6,240 bases of DNA from Tidjanibacter sp. (GTDB taxonomy: Bacteria; Bacteroidota; Bacteroidia; Bacteroidales; Rikenellaceae), in assembly GCA_017630115.1 (NCBI GenBank), contig JAGBVY010000128.1, forward strand, positions 1 to 6,240. Direction: 5' to 3'. A model generated the notes under the pieces. That model saw only the letters and a program-made list of their open reading frames with translations, was not told where the DNA came from and did no database searches. The stretch's first letter is position 1. Each line of letters begins with the position of its first letter. Shown here one piece after another: positions 5,797 through 6,240 of the stretch. The translations under genes were made by a program, and so were the position numbers.

Positions 5797-6240
5797 TTAC
5801 AAACCCGTTATTTTCTTTATCTCGTTGAGCGTATTGAGTGCCTCCAATGGCGTGAGAGTATTGATATTAAGGTCGCGTATCTGGTCGCGTATCTGCACCA
5901 ATACAGGGTCGTCGAGTTGGAACATACTCAGTTGTATGCCCATCTGTGGCGAGGTCTGCACAGGCTTCACCTTAGGCATAGCCTTGCCCTTGGCACCTGC
6001 CGACTTCTCCACAGCCAGCGAATCTTCGGCGTGGGATGCCACCAACACCGAAAGAATCTCCTCGGCACGCTCGACCACCTTCGAGGGCATACCCGCCAAG
6101 CGTGCAACGTGGATACCAAACGAATTGTCCGTACCGCCACGTTGGAGCTTACGCAGGAAGAGTATGGTGCGACCCACCTCCTTCACGGAGACATTGTAGT
6201 TTTTGACCCTCGGCAGGCTCTCCTCCATCTGGTTGAGTTC
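5797..6240 (-). CDS. mutS: DNA mismatch repair protein MutS, C-terminal 147 residues (5' end beyond the window)
   Basis: MutS recognises mismatches and short insertion/deletion loops and recruits MutL, using ATP. Only the last 147 codons are visible. The frame is open to the right edge, its first codons read ELNQMEESLPRVKNYNVSV, and it ends in TAA at 5799-5797. The ELNxMEE..PRVKNYNVSV block, followed by VGRTILFLRKL and SFGIHVARLAGMP, is the conserved stretch at the end of the MutS ATPase domain and in its helix-turn-helix dimerisation region. A variable, lysine/alanine/proline-rich linker follows. The tail SMFQLDDPVLVQIRDQI and LTPLEALNTLNEIKK is the usual bacterial MutS C-terminus. The Met at 6228 is internal and not a start. 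No clear terminator follows the stop codon, so read-through transcripts would reach the pyr leader hairpin at 5551-5587. There is no functional link to the pyr genes. Identity is very secure. Confidence 0.97.
   Translation of the reverse strand, partial: ELNQMEESLPRVKNYNVSVKEVGRTILFLRKLQRGGTDNSFGIHVARLAGMPSKVVERAEEILSVLVASHAEDSLAVEKSAGAKGKAMPKVKPVQTSPQMGIQLSMFQLDDPVLVQIRDQIRDLNINTLTPLEALNTLNEIKKITGL

Noticed and set aside
5663..6199. Plus-strand open frame (178 codons) across the pyr leader and mutS
   Set aside because: It overlaps the clear MutS C-terminus and the promoter region on the opposite strand, and no protein family is recognisable.

Overview
The window is a compact pyrimidine-biosynthesis operon on the minus strand, preceded by the 3' end of mutS on the same strand. 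Organism: a Bacteroidales bacterium, possibly Rikenellaceae/Alistipes-like (genus uncertain). The basis is the MutS C-terminus, a promoter of Bacteroidetes type (TTTG-N19-TAnnTTTG), mostly Shine-Dalgarno-free starts, and roughly balanced base composition. No mobile element, CRISPR array, tRNA or rRNA was seen.

Layout in the direction of transcription (right to left): mutS 3' end (6240-5797); a 266-nt intergenic region (5796-5531); pyrC (5530-4250); pyrK (4245-3502); pyrD (3511-2591); pyrF (2594-1872); pyrE (1836-1198); pyrB (1137-43); and a 42-nt tail. pyrC to pyrF are tightly packed: a 4-nt gap, a 10-nt overlap and an ATGA overlap. pyrE and pyrB follow after 35 and 60 nt. Together the genes cover UMP synthesis from carbamoyl phosphate: PyrB (step 2), PyrC (3), PyrD with PyrK (4, NAD-linked type 1B), PyrE (5) and PyrF (6). 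Carbamoyl-phosphate synthetase (carAB) is not in the window.

Two things stand out. First, the region before pyrC looks like a complete translation-coupled attenuator. It holds a perfect Bacteroidetes-type promoter, a leader of about 170 nt with a 33-codon open frame, a small hairpin, a 30-nt U-rich stretch, and a strong intrinsic terminator ending 20 nt before the pyrC ATG. The leader frame's stop codon lies inside the 5' arm of the terminator. This is the arrangement known from the UTP-sensitive pyrBI attenuator of enteric bacteria, here apparently in a Bacteroidetes and governing a six-gene operon. Second, PyrB carries a C-terminal module of about 45 residues that matches the zinc-binding domain of the aspartate carbamoyltransferase regulatory chain PyrI (C-x4-C-x22-C-x2-C), but the nucleotide-binding allosteric domain is absent.
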